Of a stretch of 7,707 nt of DNA, positions 1 to 6,315 are shown in pieces (positions within the stretch are counted from its first letter, which is position 1; every line of letters begins with the position of its first letter). Source of the stretch: Lachnospiraceae bacterium (GTDB lineage: Bacteria > Bacillota > Clostridia > Lachnospirales > Lachnospiraceae); assembly GCA_003520105.1 (NCBI GenBank), contig DOVL01000160.1:1-7707 (forward strand), given 5' to 3'. A program made the translations under genes and the position numbers. The notes beneath the pieces were generated by a model. It made no database searches and had not been told where the DNA came from. It worked only from the letters and a program-made list of their open reading frames with translations.

Positions 1-351
1 AGCGGACTTCAGAAGGAAGGAATTCTTGCATCGGTTGATGATTTCGGAGTAGGATTCTCTTCACTCAATCTTATCAGGGAGATAAGATGGAACGTTATCA
101 AGGTCGACAGAAGCTTCCTTCCGATAGAGGGAGATTCTCTTAAAAAAGTTAGTTCGGTAATGTTCAAGTATGTTATAGCAATGACCAACGAACTTGGAAT
201 AGAGTGTATCGTAGAAGGTGTTGAGACTGAGAGGCAGTTGAATATCCTTCGTGAAAATAACTGTTTCCACGCTCAGGGATTTTTCTTCGATAAACCGCTT
301 CCTACACCTGATTTCGAGGATAAGCTTGCTATCGGATACTATGAGGTTTAG
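1..351 (+). CDS. EAL-domain cyclic-di-GMP phosphodiesterase, C-terminal part (5' truncated)
   Basis: Reading frame 1 is open from the first base to the TAG at 349-351, giving the last 116 residues of a longer protein. The sequence is the second half of an EAL domain, which hydrolyses cyclic-di-GMP to linear pGpG. Visible motifs, numbered from the window edge, are DDFGVGFSS (13-21), IKVDRSFL (33-40), VEGVET (71-76) and QGFFFDKPLP (92-101). The metal- and substrate-binding residues these motifs normally carry (D13, D14, K34, E72, Q92) are all present, so the domain looks catalytically intact as far as can be seen. The EAL motif itself and any GGDEF, PAS or membrane part lie upstream of the window. 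The internal ATG at 160 is not a real start, because conserved EAL sequence continues upstream of it. The protein ends right after the EAL domain, so this is the C-terminal domain. Confidence 0.93.
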   Translation, partial: SGLQKEGILASVDDFGVGFSSLNLIREIRWNVIKVDRSFLPIEGDSLKKVSSVMFKYVIAMTNELGIECIVEGVETERQLNILRENNCFHAQGFFFDKPLPTPDFEDKLAIGYYEV

Positions 352-416
352 TGGTTTTTGCGCAGTCGTTTGACGTGGCAAAAGTGATCTTGAAACAGAA
401 TAAAAAAATGGTTATG

Positions 417-448
417 CAGCCACAGACGTGTTATAATGTCTGTGGCTG
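417..448 (+). terminator. Perfect inverted repeat, possible terminator after the EAL gene
   Basis: CAGCCACAGAC (417-427) and its exact reverse complement (438-448) flank a 10-base loop. Two G·U pairs could extend the 11-bp stem outward. It lies 65 bp after the EAL stop codon and before mnmA, where a terminator is expected. The downstream U tract is poor (TGTTTATGG). On the minus strand a run of seven T follows the stem after about nine bases, so a partly bidirectional terminator is possible. The loop carries a perfect -10 element, so the palindrome may instead be an operator. Confidence 0.5.
429..437 (+). promoter_or_regulatory. Extended -10 promoter element, candidate mnmA promoter
   Basis: TGTTATAAT is a perfect extended -10 (TG-n-TATAAT), with the hexamer at 432-437. 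No good -35 is present at the right distance (the region near 409-414 reads TGGTTA), which extended -10 promoters can tolerate. Transcription would start near 444, inside the right arm of the inverted repeat, giving a leader of about 100 bases before mnmA. The call rests on sequence match only. Confidence 0.45.
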
Positions 449-544
449 TGTTTATGGTGCGAAATAAACTGAGAAAATACTGCATGTGAAATCAGCGTCG
501 TGAGAGAGATTTAATAATCGGGAAGATCTGGAGATAGAAAAGAA

Positions 545-1609
545 ATGTCAAAAATAATAGTTGGAATGTCCGGTGGCGTGGACAGTGCGGTAGCTGCATA
601 TTTACTGAAGATGGCGGGGCACGAAGTGTCCGGCGTAACTCTCCGCGTCTGGATGAGCGGTGACGGCAAGGACAGCAGGTGCTGCGAAATAGATGATGCA
701 AGGACGGTTTCTAACATGATAGGCATCCCTTATTATGTTGAGAACTGTGTTGCAGACTTTAATGAAAAGGTCATAAAAAAGTTTATAAATGATTATATTG
801 CAGGGCTTACGCCAAATCCTTGTGTAGAATGTAACCGTTACATCAAGTGGGACAAGATGCTTGCTACGGCAGATATGATGCAGGCTCAGTATGTTGCAAC
901 CGGTCATTATGCACATGTGCTGCGTCTCGACAACGGCAGATACACGGTTAAGACTGCAGACCATGCCGAGAAGGATCAGACCTATATGCTCTACAGACTG
1001 ACTCAGGAGCAGCTGGCAAGAACGGTCATGCCCCTCGGAGGACTTTCAAAAGAGCAGGTTAGAAATATAGCTGAAAAAATAGGCCTTCCTGTTGCGCATA
1101 AAGCAGATTCGCAGGAAATATGCTTCGTTACGGACGGTCATTATGCAGAATACATTGAGGATAATTCCGAGACTGAGGTTCCGGGCGAGGGCAACTTCGT
1201 TGACGAGGCAGGAGAAATACTCGGAAGACATAAGGGAATCATTCATTATACAGTCGGTCAGAGAAAAGGCCTCGGAATAGCCATGGGTCATCCTGTATTT
1301 GTTAAGGAGATCAAAGCGGAGACCAATGAGGTGGTACTTTCTCTGGAAGATGCACTTTTTAAGACTGATGTTATCTGTAACAGGCTGAATTTCCTTGGAA
1401 TAGAGGATGTCAGACCGGGTGAAGAGGTAAGGTGTAAGGCAAAGATACGCTACCACCATAAGCCTGCGGATGCAACACTTACAAGGATAGATGATGAGAG
1501 GCTGAAAGTGACCTTCGATGAGCCTGTCAGAGCAGCAACTCCGGGTCAGTCATCTGTTTTCTATGATGAGAATGGCTGCGTGCTCGGTGGGGGAATCATT
1601 ACTCAGTAA
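545..1609 (+). CDS. mnmA: tRNA-specific 2-thiouridylase MnmA
   Basis: MnmA adds sulfur to C2 of the wobble uridine (U34) of tRNA-Lys, -Glu and -Gln, using ATP to adenylate the base and sulfur relayed from a cysteine desulfurase. It acts in the cytoplasm. The 354-residue product has the usual family length. Visible motifs are the PP-loop SGGVDS (9-14), NPCVECN (91-97) with the conserved Cys93, SQEICFV (189-195) with the second catalytic Cys193, GQRKGLGIA (238-246), and the C-terminal beta-barrel motif ATPGQSSVFY (331-340) ending in LGGGII. Both catalytic cysteines are present. The ATG at 545 is preceded by GGAGAT (530-535), a suitable ribosome binding site at 9 bases, and the PP-loop starts at residue 9 as expected. 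No desulfurase or IscU-like gene is adjacent here, so the sulfur donor must be encoded elsewhere. Confidence 0.97.
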   Translation: MSKIIVGMSGGVDSAVAAYLLKMAGHEVSGVTLRVWMSGDGKDSRCCEIDDARTVSNMIGIPYYVENCVADFNEKVIKKFINDYIAGLTPNPCVECNRYIKWDKMLATADMMQAQYVATGHYAHVLRLDNGRYTVKTADHAEKDQTYMLYRLTQEQLARTVMPLGGLSKEQVRNIAEKIGLPVAHKADSQEICFVTDGHYAEYIEDNSETEVPGEGNFVDEAGEILGRHKGIIHYTVGQRKGLGIAMGHPVFVKEIKAETNEVVLSLEDALFKTDVICNRLNFLGIEDVRPGEEVRCKAKIRYHHKPADATLTRIDDERLKVTFDEPVRAATPGQSSVFYDENGCVLGGGIITQ

Positions 1610-1641
1610 GAGTGATCAGTGTATGGCTTCGATGATGTGAT

Positions 1642-1670
1642 CAACCTGTAATTGAGATGCGGTTGTTTTT
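1642..1670 (+). terminator. Weak hairpin with T run after mnmA
   Basis: CAACC (1642-1646) can pair with GGTTG (1661-1665), and TTTTT follows directly at 1666-1670. The stem is only 5 bp and the loop 14 bases, so termination would be inefficient at best. It is the only terminator-like structure between mnmA and the next gene. Confidence 0.22.
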
Positions 1671-1681
1671 GATTCTTTATT
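1652..1681 (+). promoter_or_regulatory. Candidate promoter for the RyR-domain gene
   Basis: TTGAGA (1652-1657, five of six matches to the -35 consensus) is followed after 18 bases by TTTATT (1676-1681, four of six matches to the -10). Initiation would fall near 1688, just before the ribosome binding site at 1693-1698, leaving a very short leader. It overlaps the weak hairpin after mnmA, so either or both may be chance. Confidence 0.28.
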
Positions 1682-1704
1682 TAGCACGGTGTAAGGGGAA
1701 AAAT

Positions 1705-3297
1705 ATGAACGACGGGGTTTTGGCAAAGATAAGAAAATGGATAATCAGGCTGGCGTGGGTACCGCTTCTTTTTGGTGTCGCCGGCTATCATTTTGTAGGC
1801 GATACTGTGCATGGAACCATGGGCTTCTTAGAGGCTGTCTATGCTACGATCGCCTTATATTTTATGAATCCTGACAGTGATATCAGCAACGTTTACGTGC
1901 TTGCTGCCAAATTCACATCCTTCCTTGTGGTTGCGGATGTGATGTTTGCCGTATTTGAGGCGCTTCATAATTCGCTGAAGCATATCGTGTCGAATCGTTT
2001 CTCTGATTCCACGGCGGTTTATACCGATAATCAGGATTGGGCAAGGGTTATTACCGATTATTGGAAGCACAGTTATCTTGGCGAGCCTGAGAGGCATCCG
2101 GAGAAGCTCGAGAAGGCGAAGAATCATATCCTTATGTTTGAGGATGACATGAAGAATCTGGAAATATATAACAGGTGCCAAAAGAATCTGTCGGGCAAGG
2201 ACATATATGTGATGCTCAATCATACGGATCCATTCCTTGTGAAGAAGCTGGACAATCCGCATCTGAAATATTTTAACATCTACGAGATGATGGCGCGGAA
2301 GTTCTGGAAGGATCATGATATTTACGATGAAATTATCGATAATGTAAGTACTGACAATGTTTCGAATAATACAGTGAGTGACATGGCTGCAGATGGTATA
2401 GAGATTGATGGAACCGTGTTTAGTACAGTTGGTGATGACAACGCGGCGAATAGAAAAAAGGGCAGCTACGAGGGCACTTACAGAATCGCGATAACCGACT
2501 TCGGTGCTGCCGGAGAGGCACTTTTCAGATATGGTTTCATAAATAATGTTTACAGTTCAAAGCAGCATATCGAATATCATATCTGGGGCGCGGAGGAGCA
2601 CCAGAAAAGCTTTTTGCAGGAAATAAATGAGAAGGCAGGAGAGATTGAGGGCTGTGATGACATTATCGTTCATGACGGAGATCCAATCGACGGAATGGAT
2701 ATTCTCGGTAAAATGTCGAGGATAATCATTTCAAAGCTAGAAGACCGAGAGCTTCTTCAGGAGCTGCTTCACAGGAGAGTTGAGGCGGATATTTATTATT
2801 TCAGCGACAGAAGTGTGAATCTGGATGAAATATACAAGAAGAAGGTTATAAGCTTCGGACAGATAAGAAATATTCTCACAGAGGAATACCTGAGACAGGA
2901 TATCCTGTCGCGGCAGGGCATGCTCTTCAATTATGATTACAAGCTTCGCAGTGAGGAGAGAAACGCTCCGGCCGACTACGAAAATGAGATGCGTGAGGCA
3001 TGGGCAGAACTGGACGGCTTCCTTAAGGGATCAAATCTTGCCCGTGCGGATCATTACTGGATAGAGAAGAAGCTCCTTGATGAGGGCAAGGCTGACATCA
3101 GGGAAATATGCATAATCGAGCATAACAGATGGTGCAGATATCATCTGATCAACAGATGGATCTATGGCGAGAGCAGAGATAAGGTGAAGGGTATTCATCC
3201 GCTTCTGGTTCCTTTTGATGAACTCTCGAAGGAGGAGCAGGACAAGGATGATATCTATGATCCGGTGATCAAGAAGGAGATAGAACGACTTATTTGA
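1705..3297 (+). CDS. RyR-domain membrane protein with channel-like N-terminus and TrkA_N-like Rossmann regions
   Basis: This 530-residue protein has five parts. A two-helix membrane unit has TM1 about 12-31, a re-entrant pore-like helix about 38-54 and TM2 about 62-88. A first Rossmann/RCK-like region covers about 100-200. A Ser/Asn/Asp-rich linker covers about 209-257. A second Rossmann-like region starts at YRIAITDFGAAGEAL (259-273) and runs to about 395. A stretch with SNLARADHYWIEKKL (443-457) leads into the C-terminal RyR repeat (about 468-530), with EHNRWCRYHLINRWIYG (472-488) and IHPLLVPFDEL (497-507). Bacterial RyR domains are known to occur with TrkA_N domains; their ligand is not established. 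The pore loop lacks a GYG-type filter (FMNPDSD at 53-59), so potassium selectivity is not supported. ATG 1705 has AAGGGG at 1693-1698; the in-frame ATG at 1657 has no such site. The role, gated channel or membrane sensor, is inferred. Confidence 0.8.
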   Translation: MNDGVLAKIRKWIIRLAWVPLLFGVAGYHFVGDTVHGTMGFLEAVYATIALYFMNPDSDISNVYVLAAKFTSFLVVADVMFAVFEALHNSLKHIVSNRFSDSTAVYTDNQDWARVITDYWKHSYLGEPERHPEKLEKAKNHILMFEDDMKNLEIYNRCQKNLSGKDIYVMLNHTDPFLVKKLDNPHLKYFNIYEMMARKFWKDHDIYDEIIDNVSTDNVSNNTVSDMAADGIEIDGTVFSTVGDDNAANRKKGSYEGTYRIAITDFGAAGEALFRYGFINNVYSSKQHIEYHIWGAEEHQKSFLQEINEKAGEIEGCDDIIVHDGDPIDGMDILGKMSRIIISKLEDRELLQELLHRRVEADIYYFSDRSVNLDEIYKKKVISFGQIRNILTEEYLRQDILSRQGMLFNYDYKLRSEERNAPADYENEMREAWAELDGFLKGSNLARADHYWIEKKLLDEGKADIREICIIEHNRWCRYHLINRWIYGESRDKVKGIHPLLVPFDELSKEEQDKDDIYDPVIKKEIERLI

Positions 3298-3499
3298 CGC
3301 AAATACGTCATTTTCAAGCGATTCTACCGTTGGTTGAGAGAGGATTTTACAGCTGTTTTGAATGACTCAACCGTCAGTTCGTGGATATTTTTAAAGGTTT
3401 GGGATATTCTGAAGCCACGATGCAGGGGACAACAGTCTGAAGCTAAAATGTTTCGGGCGGAAATGGGTTCCATGCATCAGAATATCGGAAGGGAGTAAG
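3298..3499. other. Intergenic region with small inverted repeats and a possible -10
   Basis: This 202-bp gap holds no supported gene. TGACG (3295-3299, overlapping the stop codon) and CGTCA (3306-3310) form a 5-bp hairpin followed by TTTT, a weak terminator for the RyR gene. GGTTGAG (3332-3338) and CTCAACC (3366-3372) form a perfect 7-bp inverted repeat with a 27-base loop, which may be an operator or RNA stem. TAAAAT (3444-3449) could be a -10 for the regulator, but no convincing -35 lies upstream. Confidence 0.35.
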
Positions 3500-4108
3500 A
3501 TGGATCAGCAGAAGATCGGAAGATTTATAGCTACTGAAAGAAAGGAAAAGGGACTTACCCAGGCGGCACTCGCGGAGAAGCTCGGGATAACCGACAGAGC
3601 GATTTCAAAATGGGAAACAGGAAAGTCTCTTCCGGACGCAAGTCTCATGCTTGAACTGTCCGAGATCCTGGGGATCAATGTTAATGAACTCCTGACAGGG
3701 GAGAGGATCAAAGTGGATGAATATCAGAAAATAGCTGAGGAAAACCTTCTCGAAATGAGAAAGAAGGAAGAGATAAGCAATAAGAAGCTTCTTAATTTCG
3801 AAATAATAATCTGTATTTTGGGCTTTTTGTCGCTGGGAGCTTTCATGGGCATAGCGGTGCTGGCCGACATCTCATGGCTGCTCAGGTCGGTGATCATAGG
3901 ACTTGCAATTCTGGTGTTCGGCATAACAACGGCCTGCAGCTTCAAGATCGAGCATGATGCCGGATATTATATGTGCCCGAATTGTAATCATACATATGTT
4001 CCGGCCATGAAATGGATCGTATTTGCACCACATATGGGCTGGAAGAAGCACATGAAATGTCCGAAATGCAATAAGAAGGGCTGGCACAAGAAGGTGCTGT
4101 CGAAATGA
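3500..4108 (+). CDS. XRE-family regulator with two membrane helices and a zinc ribbon
   Basis: The first 65 residues are an XRE/Cro-type helix-turn-helix: IGRFIATERKEKGLTQAALA leads into ITDRAISKWETGKSLPD, the typical recognition-helix region. A charged, probably helical stretch follows (70-95). Two hydrophobic segments (about 98-120 and 126-147) probably cross the membrane, which would put the DNA-binding domain and the C-terminus both in the cytoplasm. The tail has two knuckles, CPNC (159-162) and CPKC (187-190), fitting one zinc site. Such a protein could sense a signal at the membrane and control nearby genes, here a PLDc_N/ABC cassette starting 65 bp downstream. Autoregulation is inferred. 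The ATG has AGGGAG at 3490-3495 just ahead. The signal sensed is unknown. Confidence 0.88.
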   Translation: MDQQKIGRFIATERKEKGLTQAALAEKLGITDRAISKWETGKSLPDASLMLELSEILGINVNELLTGERIKVDEYQKIAEENLLEMRKKEEISNKKLLNFEIIICILGFLSLGAFMGIAVLADISWLLRSVIIGLAILVFGITTACSFKIEHDAGYYMCPNCNHTYVPAMKWIVFAPHMGWKKHMKCPKCNKKGWHKKVLSK

Positions 4109-4173
4109 TCAACCTGTAGAGCATGACGTGATAGGATGCTGTGACATCAAAAAACAACGGAGGATTAATAATC

Positions 4174-4371
4174 ATGGGAGACATTAAAGAATATTTACCA
4201 ATAATCATACCGCTTGCAATAGTTGAAATACTGCTGCTGGTGGTTTCATATGTACACATACTTAGTCACAAGACTTATAAGAGAGGTAACAGAGCACTCT
4301 GGCTGGTGGTTTCGCTGATAACGATCATCGGACCGGTACTGTATTTTTCTATCGGTAAAGAAGAGGCGTAA
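4174..4371 (+). CDS. PLDc_N-domain small membrane protein, YxlE-like
   Basis: The 65-residue product is almost entirely two membrane helices (about 7-29 and 41-60) joined by a basic loop (HKTYKRGNR). It ends in IIGPVLYFSIGKEEA, the hallmark of the PLDc_N family (the membrane part found at the N-terminus of cardiolipin synthases, here without any catalytic HKD domain). Stand-alone members sit beside ABC exporters. In B. subtilis the equivalent position is yxlE, before yxlF and yxlG, where it is described as a negative regulator of SigY. Here it lies 2 bp before an ABC ATPase gene. ATG 4174 was preferred to the in-frame GTG at 4141 because GGAGGA (4159-4164) sits 9 bases ahead and the protein then begins right before the first helix. 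A regulatory or accessory role for the transporter is inferred. Confidence 0.82.
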   Translation: MGDIKEYLPIIIPLAIVEILLLVVSYVHILSHKTYKRGNRALWLVVSLITIIGPVLYFSIGKEEA

Positions 4372-4373
4372 GG

Positions 4374-5345
4374 ATGTTAAAGATAAGTGGATTAAAAAAG
4401 AATTTTGGAGAGAAAGAGGTCCTGAAGGGGCTTGATCTTACGGTGCCGGAGCACAGTATTTACGGCTTCTGCGGCAGGAATGGTGCAGGCAAGACCACGA
4501 CCATGAAGATAGTTCTGGGACTGCTTGCGGCGGACGAGGGAGAAATACTTGTTTCGGGCGAGAAGGTGCATTTCGGTGATACTCCAACCAACAGATATAT
4601 CGGGTATCTGCCGGATGTTCCGGAGTTTTATTCATACATGAATGCCAGGGAGTATCTCCGGTTCTGCGGACAGATCACAGGGCTGTCATCTAAAGAGATA
4701 AGAGAGCGTAGTGACGAGCTTCTGGACAAGGTTGGACTCGGCAAGGAGAAACACCGTATCAAGGGATATTCAAGAGGAATGAAGCAGAGACTTGGTATCG
4801 CTCAGGCACTTCTCGGTCGCCCGAAGCTTCTTATCTGTGACGAGCCGACTTCTGCGCTCGATCCTGTGGGCAGGAAGGATATTCTGGATATTCTCAGTTC
4901 CGTAAAGGACGAAACTACGGTTCTTTTTTCAACACATATTCTCAGCGATGTTGAAAGGATATGTACTGATATAGCATTTCTTTCCGAAGGAACGATCAAG
5001 CTTTCCGGAAAGATGGAGGAAATACGCGAGCAGAACCGCACCAGCAATTATCACGTGAGTCATGACGGTATGACGGCTGAGGTTGCGGAGAAGCTGGTGA
5101 AGCGATTCGGTGATGCGGTATTTATTAATAGAATCGAAGAAAAGAGTACAGATGCTGCAGGTGAGAAGATTAGTAAAAATGCAGTTACAGAAATCGGATC
5201 ATCACGAGAATTCATTTTCGACACTACAAAGGGCGATTATACGGAACTCGTATATTTTATAGCTGACAATAAGATCAAGGTTAATAAGATGGAACTGATC
5301 GAGCCGTCTCTTGAGGACATCTTTCTGGAGGTGACGGGAGAATGA
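4374..5345 (+). CDS. ABC transporter ATP-binding protein, YxlF-like
   Basis: This is the cytoplasmic ATPase of an ABC-2-type exporter, 323 residues long. Walker A is GRNGAGKT (34-41), the signature motif is YSRGMKQRL (132-140), Walker B is KLLICDEP (151-158, with D156 and E157), the D-loop follows as SALD (160-163), and the switch histidine is H188 in STHIL. All residues needed for ATP hydrolysis are present. The Q-loop position reads GYLPDVPEFY, with Asp in place of the usual Gln. Residues from about 220 form the C-terminal extension common in drug- and peptide-exporter ATPases, ending SLEDIFLEVTGE. The gene starts 2 bp after the PLDc_N gene and overlaps the permease gene by an ATGA, so the three are almost certainly one operon. 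The substrate cannot be read from sequence. Gene order matches B. subtilis yxlE-yxlF-yxlG. Confidence 0.94.
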   Translation: MLKISGLKKNFGEKEVLKGLDLTVPEHSIYGFCGRNGAGKTTTMKIVLGLLAADEGEILVSGEKVHFGDTPTNRYIGYLPDVPEFYSYMNAREYLRFCGQITGLSSKEIRERSDELLDKVGLGKEKHRIKGYSRGMKQRLGIAQALLGRPKLLICDEPTSALDPVGRKDILDILSSVKDETTVLFSTHILSDVERICTDIAFLSEGTIKLSGKMEEIREQNRTSNYHVSHDGMTAEVAEKLVKRFGDAVFINRIEEKSTDAAGEKISKNAVTEIGSSREFIFDTTKGDYTELVYFIADNKIKVNKMELIEPSLEDIFLEVTGE

Positions 5346-6112
5346 GAAGCTTTAATGCAGTTATCAAAAAAGAAATAATGGAGCAGTATCGTTCGGGAAG
5401 GCTCTTTATACTTGCGGCTGTATTTGTCATTCTGGGACTTATGAATCCGCTCATCACCAAGCTTACTCCGTGGCTGATGGAGCAGCTGGCGGACCAGATG
5501 GCGGAGGAGGGCTTCGTAATAAAGAATATCAAAGCAGACGCATCCGTTTCCTGGGGACAGTTTTATAAAAATATGCCTATGGGTCTTATCGCATTTCTGA
5601 TAATGTTCTGCAGTGTTCTCACGAAGGAGATCCAGTCAGGCACGATGATACTTACCCTCACGAAGGGGCTCAGAAGAAGCAAGGTTATTCTTTCGAAGCT
5701 TTTAATTATGATAGTTCTCTGGTCGGCCTTCTTCTGGATATGCTACGGAATCACCTATGGATACAACGAGTATTACTGGGATAATAATGTGGTTTATCAT
5801 ATAGAGATGGCAGCGCTGTTCTGGTACATCTTCGGACTGATGCTGATCTTTGCGGTGATGCTTTTCTCAACGATGAGCAGCTCGGGAAGCATGGTTCTGG
5901 GCGGAGTGGCACTTGTATTTGTAATCTGCTACGTACTCAGTATGCTCCCTGTTGTTAAGGATTACGCACCTTTGAGACTGATCGAAGCCGGTGCGATATT
6001 GGACGGCAAGGCAGCGGTTGGTGATTATATCATACCGGCTGTATTTGCGGGCGAGTTCGCTTTGCTGAGTTTAGTGCTGAGTTTGTGTATATTTAACAGA
6101 CGGAAACTGTAA
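5342..6112 (+). CDS. ABC-2-type permease, YxlG-like
   Basis: The 256-residue integral membrane protein has six predicted membrane helices, at about 21-40, 79-94, 117-139, 156-176, 182-203 and 228-250. A soluble segment (about 41-75) separates TM1 from TM2. The stretch KEIQSGTMILTLTKGLRRSK (95-114) is the conserved ABC-2 motif (E..SGT, then a basic residue pair before TM3), which contacts the ATPase. The start codon overlaps the stop of the ATPase gene (ATGA at 5342-5345), pointing to translational coupling and equal production. One half-size permease plus one ATPase suggests a homodimeric exporter. Length and order match YxlG of the B. subtilis sigY operon, but the substrate is unknown. Confidence 0.92.
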   Translation: MRSFNAVIKKEIMEQYRSGRLFILAAVFVILGLMNPLITKLTPWLMEQLADQMAEEGFVIKNIKADASVSWGQFYKNMPMGLIAFLIMFCSVLTKEIQSGTMILTLTKGLRRSKVILSKLLIMIVLWSAFFWICYGITYGYNEYYWDNNVVYHIEMAALFWYIFGLMLIFAVMLFSTMSSSGSMVLGGVALVFVICYVLSMLPVVKDYAPLRLIEAGAILDGKAAVGDYIIPAVFAGEFALLSLVLSLCIFNRRKL

Positions 6113-6115
6113 CAT

Positions 6116-6240
6116 ATCTGAATCTACATACTATTTTGATGGCAGAATATGATGTGATTTAATGAGACGATTGAGCGTCGAATAGTGAACACCAGAGTCC
6201 GATAGGCGATTGGATCGAATAGGATGGTAGTTATTCAGAT
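6116..6240. repeat. Long-range inverted repeat enclosing imperfect direct repeats
   Basis: ATCTGAATCTAC (6116-6127) is complementary to GTAG (6227-6230) plus ATTCAGAT (6233-6240), giving 12 pairs with a two-base bulge. Inside, CGATTG-4-TCGAATAG (6168-6185) recurs as CGATTG-2-TCGAATAG (6207-6222). Small hairpins also fit: GACG/CGTC at 6166-6179, and TCCGAT/ATTGGA at 6198-6214 with one G·U pair. The region may be an operator or a structured leader. No gene is supported in the 203-bp gap between the two ABC units. Confidence 0.4.
6136..6163 (+). promoter_or_regulatory. Candidate promoter of the second ABC operon
   Basis: TTGATG (6136-6141) and TTTAAT (6158-6163, five of six matches) are separated by 16 bases, and TGA directly before the -10 makes it an extended -10. 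Initiation would be near 6170, at the first copy of the direct repeat, giving a leader of about 146 bases before the ATG at 6316. Confidence 0.42.
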
Positions 6241-6315
6241 TCGGTTTGTAGCTACATTTCATTGGATATAGTCAATAGGGCGAATGTGTGTAGCCGAGCT
6301 GCAAGGGAGATAAAC

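Noticed and set aside
160..351. Stand-alone 63-residue protein starting at ATG 160
   Set aside because: The same frame is open to the window edge and encodes conserved EAL motifs upstream of this ATG, so it is an internal methionine.
602..964. Minus-strand open frame antisense to mnmA (with similar ones at 1046-1459, 1855-2316 and 3942-4259)
   Set aside because: All lie opposite well-supported genes, lack recognisable domains and are explained as codon-bias shadows.
1657..1704. N-terminal extension of the RyR-domain gene from ATG 1657
   Set aside because: It has no ribosome binding site, while ATG 1705 has AAGGGG at good spacing; the extra 16 residues overlap promoter-like sequence.
1705..3297. 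RyR-domain protein as a conventional Trk/Ktr potassium uptake subunit
   Set aside because: It has its own membrane helices, lacks a potassium filter, carries a RyR repeat, and has no trkH- or ktrB-like neighbour in the window.
1705..4108. RyR gene and XRE gene as a CBASS-like defence pair
   Set aside because: No cyclic nucleotide synthase or known effector pairing is visible, and the XRE gene fits better with the ABC cassette downstream.
4141..4173. GTG start at 4141 for the PLDc_N gene
   Set aside because: A strong GGAGGA lies inside this stretch and serves ATG 4174; the PLDc_N helix begins right after that ATG.
6262..6315. Upstream ATG 6262 for the second ATPase
   Set aside because: The 18 extra residues do not resemble an ABC N-terminus, and AAGGGAG lies just before ATG 6316.
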